64,000 bases of DNA from an uncultured Pantoea sp. (GTDB taxonomy: Bacteria; Pseudomonadota; Gammaproteobacteria; Enterobacterales; Enterobacteriaceae). The DNA is taken from the NCBI GenBank assembly GCA_913775175.1, contig CAJYKU010000021.1, positions 18,439 through 82,438 on the forward strand. The letters are read 5' to 3'. Positions 11,201 through 18,057 of the stretch are shown one piece after another; position 1 is the stretch's first letter; each line of letters starts with the position of its first letter. The position numbers and the translations under genes are program-made. The notes beneath the pieces were generated by a model. It was not told where the DNA came from, made no database searches, and worked only from the letters and a program-made list of their open reading frames with translations.

Positions 11201-13717
11201 CTCATCAGCGGCGATGCTGCCCAGCACGGTTTCGCCATCATAGATGGTGACAATGCCGCCCGGCTCGGTCGTGCCGCTCAGTACCGGCGTGGCGTCGCCG
11301 CTGAAACCGTTGGTGATCGCCACCGGCGTGCCGCTACGGTCGTCGCTCAGCAGCAGATCGGCAGCCACTGCCGGCGCGGTAGTATCCACGGTAAAGGTCA
11401 CAGGCTCAGACTGCGGCCCGGTATTGCCCGCCGCGTCGGTCACGGTGGTGGTAAGGCTGTGCTCGCCCTCGCCCAGCTCCGGCGTATTAAAGCTCCAGGC
11501 TCCGGCGTCGTCTGCAGTGGTGCTGCCCAGTACGGTCTCGCCGTCGTAGATGGTGACAATGCCGCCCGGCTCAGTTGTGCCGCTCAGCAGCGGCGTGGTG
11601 TCATTGGTAAAGCCGTTGGTGACTGCTACCGGCGTGCCATTTTGATCGTTGCTCAGCACCAGATCGGTAGCCGCGTCTGGCGCAGTGGTATCGACCACGA
11701 AGGTGATCGGTGTGGATTGCGGTCCGGTGTTGCCAGCGGCATCAGTTACGGTAGTCGTCAGACTATGGCTGCCCTCGCCCAGCTCTGGCGTATTAAAACT
11801 CCAGTTACCGGTGTCGTCTGCAGTGGTGCTGCCCAGCACAGTCTCACCATCATAAATGGTGACAATACCGCCTGGCTCAGCGGTGCCGCTCAGCAGTGGC
11901 GTGGTGTCGCTGGTATTTCCGTTAGTAACGGCAACCGGCGTCCCGCCCTGATCGTCGCTCAGTACCAGGTCGCCAGCCACTGGCGGAGCCACGGTATCAA
12001 TCGTGATTGTCAGAGTAATTGATTCAGATGTATTGCCCGCTGCATCAGTGGTAATGGCGCGAAACGCATAGCTGCCATCGGCCAGCTCAGCTGGCGTAAA
12101 GCTCCACTGTCCACTGGCATCTGCCAGCGTGCTGCCCAGTACCACATCACCGTTATACAGCGTTACCAGCTGATTAGCGCCAGTCAGGCCGATGAGCGTT
12201 GGCGTCATATCCGGCGTGCTGTCACCGTCAGACAATGTCCGCACTGCACTGCCGCTGTCATCAATAATTTCCAGAGAGGTGGTGGCAGGAGGAATACCCG
12301 CACCCACGTTGATCACAAAGTCGCTGGTCGCCGGGCTGATATTTCCTGCTGCATCGGTAACCGTGACGCTCAGCGTATGAGTGCCGTTAGTCAGCTCTGG
12401 TGTGGTAAAGCTCCAGTTTCCGTCGCTACCAACTGCCGCGCTGCCGAGCAGCACAGAACCGTCATAAATCTGAACAACGGCGCCTGCCTCAGCGGTACCA
12501 CTCAGAACGGGAGTATTGTCATCGGTAGTTTGCCCGTTAAGCAGCGGCCCCTGGATTTCACCGACGTTATCGGTAACGACCAGATTGTCTGCTGCTGCCG
12601 GGGGAGTGGTATCAATAGTGAATTCAAAAGGAAGGGTGGAGGTACTGGTATTGCCTGCGGCATCAGTGACTGTAACGCTCAGGCTGTGCTGACCTTCGCC
12701 CAGCTCCGGAGTACTGAAACTCCAGCGTCCGTCGCCATCTGCTACTACACTGCCCAGCAAGGTGTCACCATCATAAACGGTGACTACTGCCCCTGCTTCA
12801 GCAGAGCCGCTGATCACCGGACGGGTATCATCAGTTACGCCACCTGCGGTAATCGGGCCCTGATACTGACCAGCATTATCGGTGACAGTTATCTCACTGG
12901 CTGGCTCCGGTGCTGTGGTATCTTCGCCGCCACTGCCGCCGCCGCCGCCGCCGTTATCGCCACCGCCATTATCACCGCCGCCGGTGTTGCCACCGTTATC
13001 GCCGCCACCGGTGTTGCCGCCATTATCGCCGCCGCCGGTGTTGCCACCGTTATCACCGCCGCCGGTGTTGCCGCCATTATCACCGCCGCCGGTGTTGCCA
13101 CCGTTATCACCGCCGCCGGTGTTGCCGCCGTTATCGCCGCCGCCGGTGTTGCCGCCGTTATCGCCGCCGCCGCCGGTGTTATTGCCGTTGTTGTTGTTGT
13201 TGTTGTTATTGTCATCATCACCACCATTAGTGGCAATCAGAGCTGCAATACCGGCAAGGGCAGCGCCTCCGATACCAACGGCAGCGATGGTGTTATTATC
13301 CGTTGCGTTTTCCGCCAGTAAGCCATCCATACTGTCAATCTGTACGTACTGGAAACCATCTGTGCCGGGATCCTCAACCCACCATAACGCCCCGCGGTCG
13401 TCCTGTAACACCAGGTCACTGTCACCGTTCGCACTATAAAAACCATGGATAACAAGAACTTCTCCTGATTTTGTAGTAACAACCAGATCATTACCATTGC
13501 GTGTGAAATTCTTAATGTCAGCCTTGTTCAGGTTCAGTTTGACGACACTGGGTGCTGTCAACGTAACCTGATCACCGCTCACGTTTGAAGCAATTGTCCC
13601 ACCTTTGGGGGTGATAGAGATATTGTTCATGTTATCGGGATCCCGCGCAGATAAATGTTTATAAGCGTTGATACGCCCGGTATCACCAGATACCGTTCGA
13701 TTTAGGGAGTAATTCAA
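2270..13717 (-). CDS. bapA: Giant BapA-type biofilm adhesin with about 29-30 Ig-like repeats, type I secreted
   Basis: Very large surface adhesin, 3,815 codons from the upstream TTG, close to the roughly 3,800 residues of Salmonella BapA. Order of parts: a BapA-prefix-like N-domain (about residues 30-135; it contains PSVVKLNLNKADI and GNDLVVTTKSGEVLVIHGF); a hydrophobic stretch; an Asn/Gly linker built on TGGGDNGGN (about 167-270); 29 full Ig-like repeats of about 102 residues plus a short thirtieth (about 273-3305), each with D(N/D)TP..SG, GSWSF-type and VTDAAGN motifs; two VCBS-like domains (about 3420-3680); and a C-terminal RTX-like GGAGADTL motif with type I secretion target (about 3690-3815). 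There is no Sec signal and no LapA-type retention module. The start is ambiguous: a TTG at 13717 with a strong GGAGG/GGGAG lies in a hairpin, while the ATG at 13630 (MNNISI) fits the family better but has a weak ribosome site. Expected role: cell-cell and surface adhesion. The symbol is by architecture. Confidence 0.88.
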   Translation of the reverse strand: MNYSLNRTVSGDTGRINAYKHLSARDPDNMNNISITPKGGTIASNVSGDQVTLTAPSVVKLNLNKADIKNFTRNGNDLVVTTKSGEVLVIHGFYSANGDSDLVLQDDRGALWWVEDPGTDGFQYVQIDSMDGLLAENATDNNTIAAVGIGGAALAGIAALIATNGGDDDNNNNNNNNGNNTGGGGDNGGNTGGGDNGGNTGGGDNGGNTGGGDNGGNTGGGDNGGNTGGGDNGGNTGGGDNGGNTGGGDNGGGDNGGGGGGSGGEDTTAPEPASEITVTDNAGQYQGPITAGGVTDDTRPVISGSAEAGAVVTVYDGDTLLGSVVADGDGRWSFSTPELGEGQHSLSVTVTDAAGNTSTSTLPFEFTIDTTPPAAADNLVVTDNVGEIQGPLLNGQTTDDNTPVLSGTAEAGAVVQIYDGSVLLGSAAVGSDGNWSFTTPELTNGTHTLSVTVTDAAGNISPATSDFVINVGAGIPPATTSLEIIDDSGSAVRTLSDGDSTPDMTPTLIGLTGANQLVTLYNGDVVLGSTLADASGQWSFTPAELADGSYAFRAITTDAAGNTSESITLTITIDTVAPPVAGDLVLSDDQGGTPVAVTNGNTSDTTPLLSGTAEPGGIVTIYDGETVLGSTTADDTGNWSFNTPELGEGSHSLTTTVTDAAGNTGPQSTPITFVVDTTAPDAATDLVLSNDQNGTPVAVTNGFTNDTTPLLSGTTEPGGIVTIYDGETVLGSTTADDAGAWSFNTPELGEGEHSLTTTVTDAAGNTGPQSEPVTFTVDTTAPAVAADLLLSDDRSGTPVAITNGFSGDATPVLSGTTEPGGIVTIYDGETVLGSIAADESGAWSFTTPVLGEGEHSLITTVTDAAGNTGPQSEPVTFTVDTLAPEAIVDLVLSDDQSGTPVAVTNGFTSDTTPVLSGTTEPGGIVTIYDGENVLGSIAADESGAWSFTTPELGEGEHSLITTVTDATGNTGPQSEPLTFTVDTTAPAVAADLLLSDDRSGTPVAITNGFSGDATPVLSGTAEPGGIVTIYDGETVLGSIAADESGAWSFTTPVLGEGEHSLITTVTDAAGNTGPQSEPVTFTVDTLAPEAIADLALSDDQSGTPVAVTNGFTSDTTPVLSGTTEPGGIVTIYDGENVLGSTTADESGTWSFTTPELDEGSYSLTTTVTDAAGNTGPQSEPFTFTVDTTAPAVAADLLLSDDRSGTPVAITNGFSGDATPVLSGTTEPGGIVTVYDGENVLGSITADESGAWSFTTPELGEGEHSLITTVTDAAGNTGPQSEPVTFTVDTSAPLAAANLVLSDDDGEAPLTITNGFTNDTTPLLSGTAEPGGIVTIYDGENVLGSTTADESGAWSFTTPELGEGEHSLITTVTDAAGNIGPQSDAVTFTVDITDPEAATNLVLTREPDGAEIAPGGITNSTMPVLSGQAEPGSIVTVSDGETLLGSVAVDEDGSWSFTSPMLEPGAHSLTTVVTDAAGNSGPASEPVTFTLDTSTPAAPADLQVSNDESGTAIVITNGFTNDTTPLLSGSGTPNGVVTIYDGDNVLGSVAVNGEGNWSFNTPALGDGDHTLSAVLTSPAGNSSAPSEPLVITIDTIEPDAAVNLQLRNDINNTIVAQNGFTNDTTPVLSGEAESGSTVSIYNGDELLGTVTVNSDNTWSFTPATPLDDATYTLTTIVTDAAGNSSDSSAAVIFTIDTVVPDAVVDAALFNDNGPADVAIDPDSTTSDNTPLFSGTAEANSVITLYDGEQIIGTTTSDGEGNWSFSPLLNDGLHNLSVTVTDSAGNISDPSTPISFTVDTVAPPAATDVTLSNDNNDTPVIVPNGGFTNDNTPLFRGSAEAGSTITITTQDGTLVGSAVVNDDGSWSLSPATALEDDSYTFSIVTSDAAGNLSAPVTLSATIDTDPPAIAVGITLTNNDGALPVIIANGSFTNDNTPFISGTAEANSVVTILNGDAVLASVTANASGQWSYQLPLLEDAVYNLTTTVTDIAGNTSDPSAVITFTVDTQLPVPATLVVSNDNGETPIVIPAGGLTSDNTPLLEGTAEANSLVIIYDGDVVLGSTTATAGGTWSFSSPALNDGPHVLSATVTDEVGNVSTPSVSFTVEVDATAPQPIGNLLLQNNDGDDLITIISNSFTSDNTPQISGTAEGNAVIRVFDGDILVGSTTASADGDWSLTTDTLTNGLHALTVTATDAAGNVSAPVTSISFNVDNTTPDPVLTFNIYSNAGTTPLLIANGGFTNDSTPVLRGTGVAGTVVNIIQDDTVIGSTAVGDNGVWRFETSVLTDDLYSFSVSVTNAAGTTGSVTGPLTVNIDTAAPATIGDLTVTDNVGDVTGALTSGAITDDTTPAFSGTAEAGGVVSIYSGNQLLGTATATDGSWSFTPAAPLNNGTYSFTFTVTDAAGNVSPLNASPAFELTVQAALPAVTSTLQITDDSGNTLLDVTNGDIIRDTTPVLQGLASPNGLVTIFDNDLAIGSVTADGEGQWSFTPEPVLDQGPHAIYVTSVDSTGNEQDPSATISFTVDSIAPEIVTDLTAANNNGAELVTIVAGGITNDSTPQLSGTAEANGLVTIYDGNNVIASVTADGAGAWSTALPLLSQGGHAISVTVTDAAGNVSDRSAALNFTVDTVAPAASSLVVSANDTAVLSGAFINDNTPTLTGTAEANATVTIYDGTVPLGSVVADGLGLWSFTTDALAEGSHALNVRVTDTAGNTGIASATTTVVIDTVAPVIGNLLLLNNNGSTPVTIAAGSATSDNTPLLSGTAEAGSIVTVRDGTTVLGSVTANGTGVWSFTSPVLADGLHTLTVTAVDAAGNASAPSSIGFTVLTGLVAPVTDLIVSDNVGTIQGPLVSGRPTDDTTPTLSGTATANSVVVISEGNTLLGSVVADGSGAWSFTTATLSEGSHPLSVTVRDAAGSSSAPVNFTVVVDTTAPALSTLVVTNDITGTVIPAGGYSRDTTPTLSGVAEGNSIVTVRDGTLVLGSVTAAADGRWSYTSSELGQGLHTLSVTATDVAGNISGVTSTTLIIDSLPPAAVTGLTAANNNGATNIVIPENGLTRDNTPLLSGSGEAGARVTIYDGLTQIGTATVGANGNWNFVTPVLGEGLHTLNVTQTDAAGNISPQASLTLRVDTVAPAASTLTIIDDVGATPVTLLNGAYTRDTTPTLNGTAEVGAIVTIFDGANALGSVTVGADGTWSYTTGALSNGAHTLSTTVTDGAGNVSTGNVATTLNIDTVPPAAVTGLLINTAGTSVTGSGEVGATVTVRSAGGTALGTATVGNDGSWSVTLNAAQTTGATLSVTQTDRAGNVSPSASLLGAIRIVATDDTRELEYDTRVVTVNNGTVSSTHTALVTLGLGNVLDASLLNSGNAYTFSVGPDDSRSVTLNGSVTTLLGALSTYSLNLYEQQSNGSWTLVSSQSNYINALISIGTIRGANVTYNNLGTGNYAVILTPSTNINLLPSTTVSTVSDFTTLAVTIAATVTGNLLANDTSSVAGTVPAGVAVTTVSGATVASVGNTVINTSYGTLTVDARGNYSYALKAGLDIDTLPAADTFSYSVRDTSGVVTSATLQVTLSDVNAATVNSTTFASLLADTSSEHDAAGSIWADATTAHSGTLIIINALGGETTVDTQGTTSIAGEFGVLQVSASGDYTYSLNADVNPQDITHKEVFSYTLLGTDGTISTHSFTIELNPVITGTSGADTLAGSAYDDTITGGAGADTLVYHLLDSADATGGNGQDTWTDFNVDQGDRIDISELLIGWNDSTSNINDFVKVDHTSDGNTVLSIDRDGSGTGYSATQLITLEGVNVSLEELLQQPHQNHTA
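9640..11900 (-). repeat. Near-identical Ig-repeat block with a 612-bp higher-order period
   Basis: Inside the adhesin, repeats 5-11 are almost identical in DNA as well as in protein. They alternate between two versions: one with DDRSGTPVAITNGFSGDATP and one with DDQSGTPVAVTNGFTSDTTP. The pair repeats every 612 bp (2 x 306; equivalent positions 10020, 10632 and 11244). Outside this block the repeats have diverged strongly. This pattern shows recent duplication of a two-domain unit. Confidence 0.85.
12970..13180 (-). repeat. 27-bp in-frame tandem repeat coding the Gly/Asn linker
   Basis: Seven to eight copies of a 27-bp unit encode the nine-residue TGGGDNGGN in the adhesin linker, next to a poly-Asn run. 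Copies differ mainly at third positions. Units of a multiple of three can be gained or lost without shifting the frame, so linker length may vary between strains. Confidence 0.85.
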
Positions 13718-13730
13718 GATAATTACTCCC
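13705..13730 (-). promoter_or_regulatory. Perfect inverted repeat over the adhesin TTG start and ribosome site
   Basis: GGGAGTAATT (13721-13730 on the minus strand) pairs exactly with AATTACTCCC (13705-13714). The six-base loop (13715-13720) holds the TTG start codon of the long adhesin frame, and the 5' arm holds part of the ribosome site. In RNA this 10-bp hairpin would hide the start; in DNA it could be an operator. Function is inferred. Confidence 0.6.
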
Positions 13731-13929
13731 GTCCTCCATTGACCGCCTCACAATCAGAATGTGAAACAGGCAGTGAACAGGCTTCATTGCGGATTCGGAC
13801 AGGCTGCAGACGCTATGGTGGGTAGAAAAAACAATCTTCAGGCAAAGCAGTTTTTAACCGCATCTTATTAATTTTTTTGCCTAAAAATTATTTTCTATGC
13901 AAAACATAATCGCTGAGCTGTGTATCGAA

Positions 13930-14619
13930 TTACGCAAGTAAGTCGTTAAGATAAACACTCTGCCAGTGATAGCCTTGCATACCGTGAATGGGTTTATGTG
14001 CAAGCAAATCAACATATTGCTGATTTTCCACTCCCTCAACAATCACGCCGCGACATAATTGATTGAGATGGTTAAGCAGAATGTCAAATGTGCGATCTCT
14101 GGCAAACTGCCAGAAAAACGCCTTATCAATTTTGACGACTTCAAATATTCCGCTATCAAGCATGGTCAGGCTGGAATAACCCGAACCAAAGTTGTCAATC
14201 CAGAGAGGTGCAGACGTCACTTTCGCAATGCCTTTCAGAGTCAGCAGATCTTCACTATTAAACCGTGAAGTAAAAAATGCAGAAGTTTCCATTCTTAACA
14301 GGGGTAACGAAGATAATTTCTCCTGAATTTCAGTATCTTCAAAAATGCCTGCCACAATATCTCTGTCTACATTTATGCTGATTGTCTGATTAAATCCTCT
14401 CTGATTTAGCTGAATAATCTTTTCTACCTGGTGGAGAAACAGCTGCCATTTTTCGGTGGCAGAAAGCAGAGAAGCCGCACTTTTAACTCTGCTGGAATGT
14501 TGTTGCTTATAAGACGTTGTATTGCCCGGAAAACGTGTAAGTAACTCCCAGGCAATTACTTCATTTTTCAGATTGCAAACCGGCTCCAGTATAAAAGCCG
14601 GTTTAATGCGCTGTATCAT
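13930..14619 (-). CDS. EAL-domain protein, probably degenerate c-di-GMP phosphodiesterase or c-di-GMP/protein-binding regulator
   Basis: Single EAL domain with no sensor or membrane segment, about 229 residues from ATG 14619 (a TTG at 14655 would add 12). Motifs in order: WELL in place of EAL, the INVD asparagine, METS for the ETE glutamate, IDNFGSGYSSL, VKID, VEGVEN and MQGY. The second Asp of the DDFGTG metal-binding pair is Asn, so catalysis is doubtful. In size and in being a stand-alone domain it resembles the YdiV group, which acts by protein binding, but I cannot assign it there. It is transcribed toward the adhesin, 212 bases ahead of it, on the same strand, so it may control that gene. 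The M13 start is favoured because the family begins with a similar short lead. Confidence 0.75.
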   Translation of the reverse strand: MIQRIKPAFILEPVCNLKNEVIAWELLTRFPGNTTSYKQQHSSRVKSAASLLSATEKWQLFLHQVEKIIQLNQRGFNQTISINVDRDIVAGIFEDTEIQEKLSSLPLLRMETSAFFTSRFNSEDLLTLKGIAKVTSAPLWIDNFGSGYSSLTMLDSGIFEVVKIDKAFFWQFARDRTFDILLNHLNQLCRGVIVEGVENQQYVDLLAHKPIHGMQGYHWQSVYLNDLLA

Positions 14620-14655
14620 CGCCTGAGTTCCTGAACCTATCGATGCTTTCTGCAA

Positions 14656-15251
14656 TGATCAGATTTACTCATATGAACGCAGGTGGATACATCGATAAAA
14701 TTTACTATAACAAAACATTAGCACTCTGCAATTTACATTTTGAAAAAAGTTCTCAAGCAGCGGATGGTGCTAAAAGTGCAGAATAAATACCATGTTTGTT
14801 TCTGGATATTTCAAAAAAGCGTGAAAAGAACAGCCTTAACTAAAGCTAAAAAACCCAGTCAACGCGCTACTCCTGCACAAAAAAATCAAATAAAATCATA
14901 AATAAACTGGTTTATTTGGCATAATTTGCACAATACATCCGTTACTCGCTCTCATTCCCCGAACCATTTCCCTAACCATTTTCTGGAAAATTTTTCTGGA
15001 AATGCACTCTGCCTGCTGTCGCAGGCAGCACAATGCTAACCTTATGAATCTTCAGCAAAACACAAGTAGAACTCATGTTAAGCATAAACATAACTACTAT
15101 ATTTAGCAGTGTTTTGAGCAGGGGATGACAGGCAGGGGTAAAATTGCATCTATTTCTTAAGTCAAATCAGGATGATAAGCAAAAGTGGGAAATATAATTC
15201 CCTAAAAACGGCAGATGCAAAATATTGGGGTATGTCACAAAAATAAAAAAT
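14656..15251. other. Gene-free, AT-rich gap between the EAL gene and speA
   Basis: About 600 bases with no convincing reading frame. It holds one perfect 8-bp hairpin (CTGCCTGC-TGTC-GCAGGCAG, 15009-15028) without a U tract and several AT-rich promoter-like stretches that should serve the EAL gene. In E. coli the gene speB (agmatinase) follows speA here; no trace of it is seen. Confidence 0.6.
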
Positions 15252-15273
15252 AAAAAAAGGCCCCGCAGGGCCC
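15252..15273 (-). terminator. Rho-independent terminator of speA
   Basis: On the minus strand GGCCC-TGCG-GGGCC is followed by TTTTTTTATTTTTT. It lies about 22 bases after the speA stop. The strong U tract makes it a convincing terminator. Confidence 0.88.
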
Positions 15274-15294
15274 ATGTAAATTTTACAAATTTAC

Positions 15295-17271
15295 TTATTC
15301 ATCTTCCAGATAAGTGTAGCCATACAGGCCACTCTCAAATTCGGCAAGGAACTGAGCTTTTAGCTCCTCGTCGATATCCTGTTGCCTGACCTGGTCACGA
15401 AACAGCGTCATCAGGTCATCAGGATTCAGCTGCACATATTCAAGCATATCAGCCACTGTGTCCCCTTCATCTGATAGCTGTACCTCGACGCTACCATCCG
15501 GGAAGGCAAATACATCAACCGCTTCAGTATCACCGAACAGATTATGCATGTTGCCAAGGATCTCCTGATAAGCGCCTACCATAAAGAAGCCCAGCATAGG
15601 TGGATTATCAACATCATACTCTGGCATCGGCATGGTGGTGGCTATACCATCGCCATCCACATAGTGATCGATGGTACCGTCAGAATCGCAGGTGATATCC
15701 AGTAGTACAGCGCGACGCTGCGGCAGCTTATTTAACCCTTCCAGCGGCATCACCGGAAAGAGCTGGTCGATACCCCATGCATCAGGCATTGACTGAAACA
15801 GCGAGAAGTTAACGTAAATCTTATCCGCCATGCGCTCCTGCAGCTCATCGATTATTGGACGATGCGCACGATTGCTGGGATCAAGATGCTGCTGAATATA
15901 GTGGCAGATGCTGAGATAAAGCTGCTCAGCCCAGGCACGCTGGCTAAGATCGTAGGTGCCGGATGAGTAGCCGGTGTGGATATCAAACAGATCCATCTGG
16001 CTATCGTGCAACCATTCGCGCAGTGAGCGGCGAACGTTTGGCTCATGCATCTCCTGCCAGGTATCCCACAGGCTCTGAATTGGCCGTGGTGCATCGGCAT
16101 CAGGTGCTACCGGAACGCTGAACTCGTTGCGCTCTACACCAATAATATTTGAGACCAGAACTGTATGATGTGCCGTTACAGCACGTCCTGACTCGGTGAT
16201 CACTGTGGGATGTTCAAGACCATGCTCTTCGCAGGCATCGCCTATCGCCCAGATCACATTGTTGGCATATTCATTCAGGCCATAGTTCACCGAGCAGTCA
16301 GACTGAGAGCGGGTTCCCTCATAATCGACGCCCAGTCCGCCGCCAACATCAAAACATTTAATATTGACACCCAGCTTCGCCAGCTCGACATAAAAGCGAG
16401 CAGACTCGCGTACCCCGGTAGCGATATCGCGAATATTCGCCATCTGTGAACCAAGATGAAAATGCAGCAGCTGCAGGCTATCAAGGCGTCCCGCTTTACG
16501 CATAATATCGACAAGCTGCAGCACCTGCGATGCTGCCAGACCAAACTTCGACTTTTCACCACCGCTGGACTGCCATTTACCGGAGCCCTGTGAAGCCAGC
16601 CGTGCGCGGATACCAAGACGTGGCACCACATTGAGTCGCTCTGCCTCTTCCAGCACCAGACGAACTTCCGTCATTTTTTCCAGCACCAGATAAACTTTAT
16701 GCCCCAGCTTCTCGCCAATCAGCGCCAGACGAATATATTCGCGATCTTTATAGCCGTTGCAGACGATAACAGTGCGCGTTTTACCGGCATGTGCCAGTAC
16801 AGCCATCAGCTCAGCTTTTGAACCAGCCTCAAGGCCAAGCGGCTCGCCGGAGTTAACCAGTGACTCAATCACGCGCTTATGCTGGTTAACCTTAATGGGA
16901 TAAACCAGAAAATAGTCGCCTTTATAGCCATACGATTCGCGCGCGCGTTTAAACGCGGCGTTAATTGAGCGCAGGCGATGTTGCAAAATCTGTGGAAAGC
17001 AAAATAGTGCTGGCAGGCGCTGACCATCAGCTTCACGCTCTTTAACCAGTTTCGCCAGATCAACGCGTACTTCTGGTTGGTCTGGATCCGGGCAGACGCT
17101 GATATGGCCCAGTTCATTGACGTCGTAGTAGTTGTTACCCCACCAGGCGATGTTATAGGTGCGCAGCATACGGCTCGCTTCCTGGTCGCTTATTGCCACC
17201 TCCTGCATAGAGCGGAGGACACCCTGTTCGCCAGCTGACGAACCTTTGATATTCTTCATGTCGTCAGACAT
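15295..17271 (-). CDS. speA: Biosynthetic arginine decarboxylase
   Basis: PLP enzyme that converts arginine to agmatine, the first step of the agmatine route to putrescine. The protein is 658 residues from ATG 17271 (MSDDMKNIK), the same length as E. coli SpeA, and is nearly collinear with it. Seen motifs: YPIKVNQHK with the PLP lysine near residue 127, the glycine-rich [18 protein letters not shown] phosphate-binding stretch, and CDSDG plus [15 protein letters not shown] near the C-terminus. A GAGGTT ribosome site sits six bases before this ATG; the upstream TTG at 17283 falls inside that site and was rejected. It is monocistronic here: the usual speB partner is absent, so agmatine must be handled elsewhere. 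Confidence 0.97.
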   Translation of the reverse strand: MSDDMKNIKGSSAGEQGVLRSMQEVAISDQEASRMLRTYNIAWWGNNYYDVNELGHISVCPDPDQPEVRVDLAKLVKEREADGQRLPALFCFPQILQHRLRSINAAFKRARESYGYKGDYFLVYPIKVNQHKRVIESLVNSGEPLGLEAGSKAELMAVLAHAGKTRTVIVCNGYKDREYIRLALIGEKLGHKVYLVLEKMTEVRLVLEEAERLNVVPRLGIRARLASQGSGKWQSSGGEKSKFGLAASQVLQLVDIMRKAGRLDSLQLLHFHLGSQMANIRDIATGVRESARFYVELAKLGVNIKCFDVGGGLGVDYEGTRSQSDCSVNYGLNEYANNVIWAIGDACEEHGLEHPTVITESGRAVTAHHTVLVSNIIGVERNEFSVPVAPDADAPRPIQSLWDTWQEMHEPNVRRSLREWLHDSQMDLFDIHTGYSSGTYDLSQRAWAEQLYLSICHYIQQHLDPSNRAHRPIIDELQERMADKIYVNFSLFQSMPDAWGIDQLFPVMPLEGLNKLPQRRAVLLDITCDSDGTIDHYVDGDGIATTMPMPEYDVDNPPMLGFFMVGAYQEILGNMHNLFGDTEAVDVFAFPDGSVEVQLSDEGDTVADMLEYVQLNPDDLMTLFRDQVRQQDIDEELKAQFLAEFESGLYGYTYLEDE

Positions 17272-17283
17272 CGCGAACCTCAA

Positions 17284-17840
17284 TTTTCTGTTGAAATAGT
17301 AGAGAGTTATCAGATACTGCTGGTGCGTATTTGGCCAAAATTTTGTTCATACTGCGTATCCTGCCTCTTCAGGTTTCCCCGGGTGTTGCTATCAGTAAGT
17401 GTAAAACATCGTGCTGCAATACGTGATAATCAGGCCAGATGTGTCTGGATTCCGGATGTAAATCATCAGTGCAGCGCAATAGCTAACGCAGGATTAGTTT
17501 ACGACTGGTGTATGCCAAAACAGTGATAGCACGCAGGCAAACATCGACAGGCATAACAGGCAGAATGACTGGCAGAAAGGGGGATCAGCACGTGCAGAAC
17601 ACGCCAGGAACCAGAGAGCATATCGATTAGGTTCATTACTTTACTCACCTCCAGCGACTGCCGGGAGCAGCGGAAACGGAGCGGATAAACATCAGAGCAG
17701 ATATCTGATCGTGCGAGGCCTGACAGCACCTCTGGTCATACAGCGGCGTTTTATACCGCCAGTCGCCAGAAATTGCAAAATCTTTGTCTGCAGCCTGCGC
17801 GTGCTGTCAGCAAATCCTTCCAGCAGGCAGCTCGCTGAAA
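17284..17840. other. Gap between divergent speA and metK
   Basis: E. coli carries the tiny genes yqgB and yqgD here. I find no frame with clear similarity to YqgB; short open stretches on both strands have no good ribosome sites. The left part should hold the speA promoter and leader. Confidence 0.5.
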
Positions 17841-17844
17841 TAGT

Positions 17845-17871
17845 TTGATTCAGAAAAAGCTCTGGTAAAAT
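17845..17871 (+). promoter_or_regulatory. Candidate metK promoter
   Basis: TTGATT (17845-17850) and TAAAAT (17866-17871) are 15 bases apart; shifting the first box by one gives a 16-base spacing. Transcription would start near 17878 and give a leader of about 180 bases. Confidence 0.45.
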
Positions 17872-17892
17872 GCGCATGGAGTGACCTAAAAT

Positions 17893-17916
17893 AGCCGTCC
17901 AGATGGTTTTCCATCT
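17893..17916 (+). promoter_or_regulatory. Candidate MetJ operator (three imperfect met boxes)
   Basis: AGCCGTCC, AGATGGTT and TTCCATCT follow each other without gaps and match the AGACGTCT met box at about six, five and four of eight positions. metK is a known MetJ target in enterobacteria, which raises the likelihood. The site lies just downstream of the candidate promoter. Confidence 0.45.
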
Positions 17917-17930
17917 AAAACGAATTAGTT

Positions 17931-18008
17931 CCAGGCGGTGTGAGCCTGGCGTGCTGACACTCCCTGCTGCTCGTGGCTTTGCCTGAAGGGGCGCTAAGCA
18001 GGTTTTTT
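17931..18008 (+). promoter_or_regulatory. Structured metK leader with a terminator-like hairpin
   Basis: First hairpin: CCAGGC-GGTGTGA-GCCTGG (17931-17949). Second: CCTGCT (17963-17968) pairs with AGCAGG (17997-18002), which is followed at once by six T (18003-18008). A terminator-like element ahead of the metK start suggests attenuation. I know of no described riboswitch with this shape at metK in enterobacteria. Confidence 0.5.
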
Positions 18009-18057
18009 ACTGGCGCTATGCAGTCGAATTCAACCCATTTCTAAGGTAAAGAACAGA

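Noticed and set aside
9623..12022. A 799-codon open frame antisense to the adhesin, and others of up to 314 codons nearby
   Set aside because: It follows the Ig repeats with the same period and owes its openness to the biased codons of the real gene. It has no ribosome site or known domain.
12960..13180. Evenly spaced short repeats that could look like a CRISPR array
   Set aside because: The 27-bp units are directly adjacent with no unique spacers and encode the Gly/Asn linker in frame; no cas genes are present.
17323..17729. Possible yqgB or yqgD homologue upstream of speA
   Set aside because: Short frames exist on both strands, but none shows the YqgB sequence or a good ribosome site.
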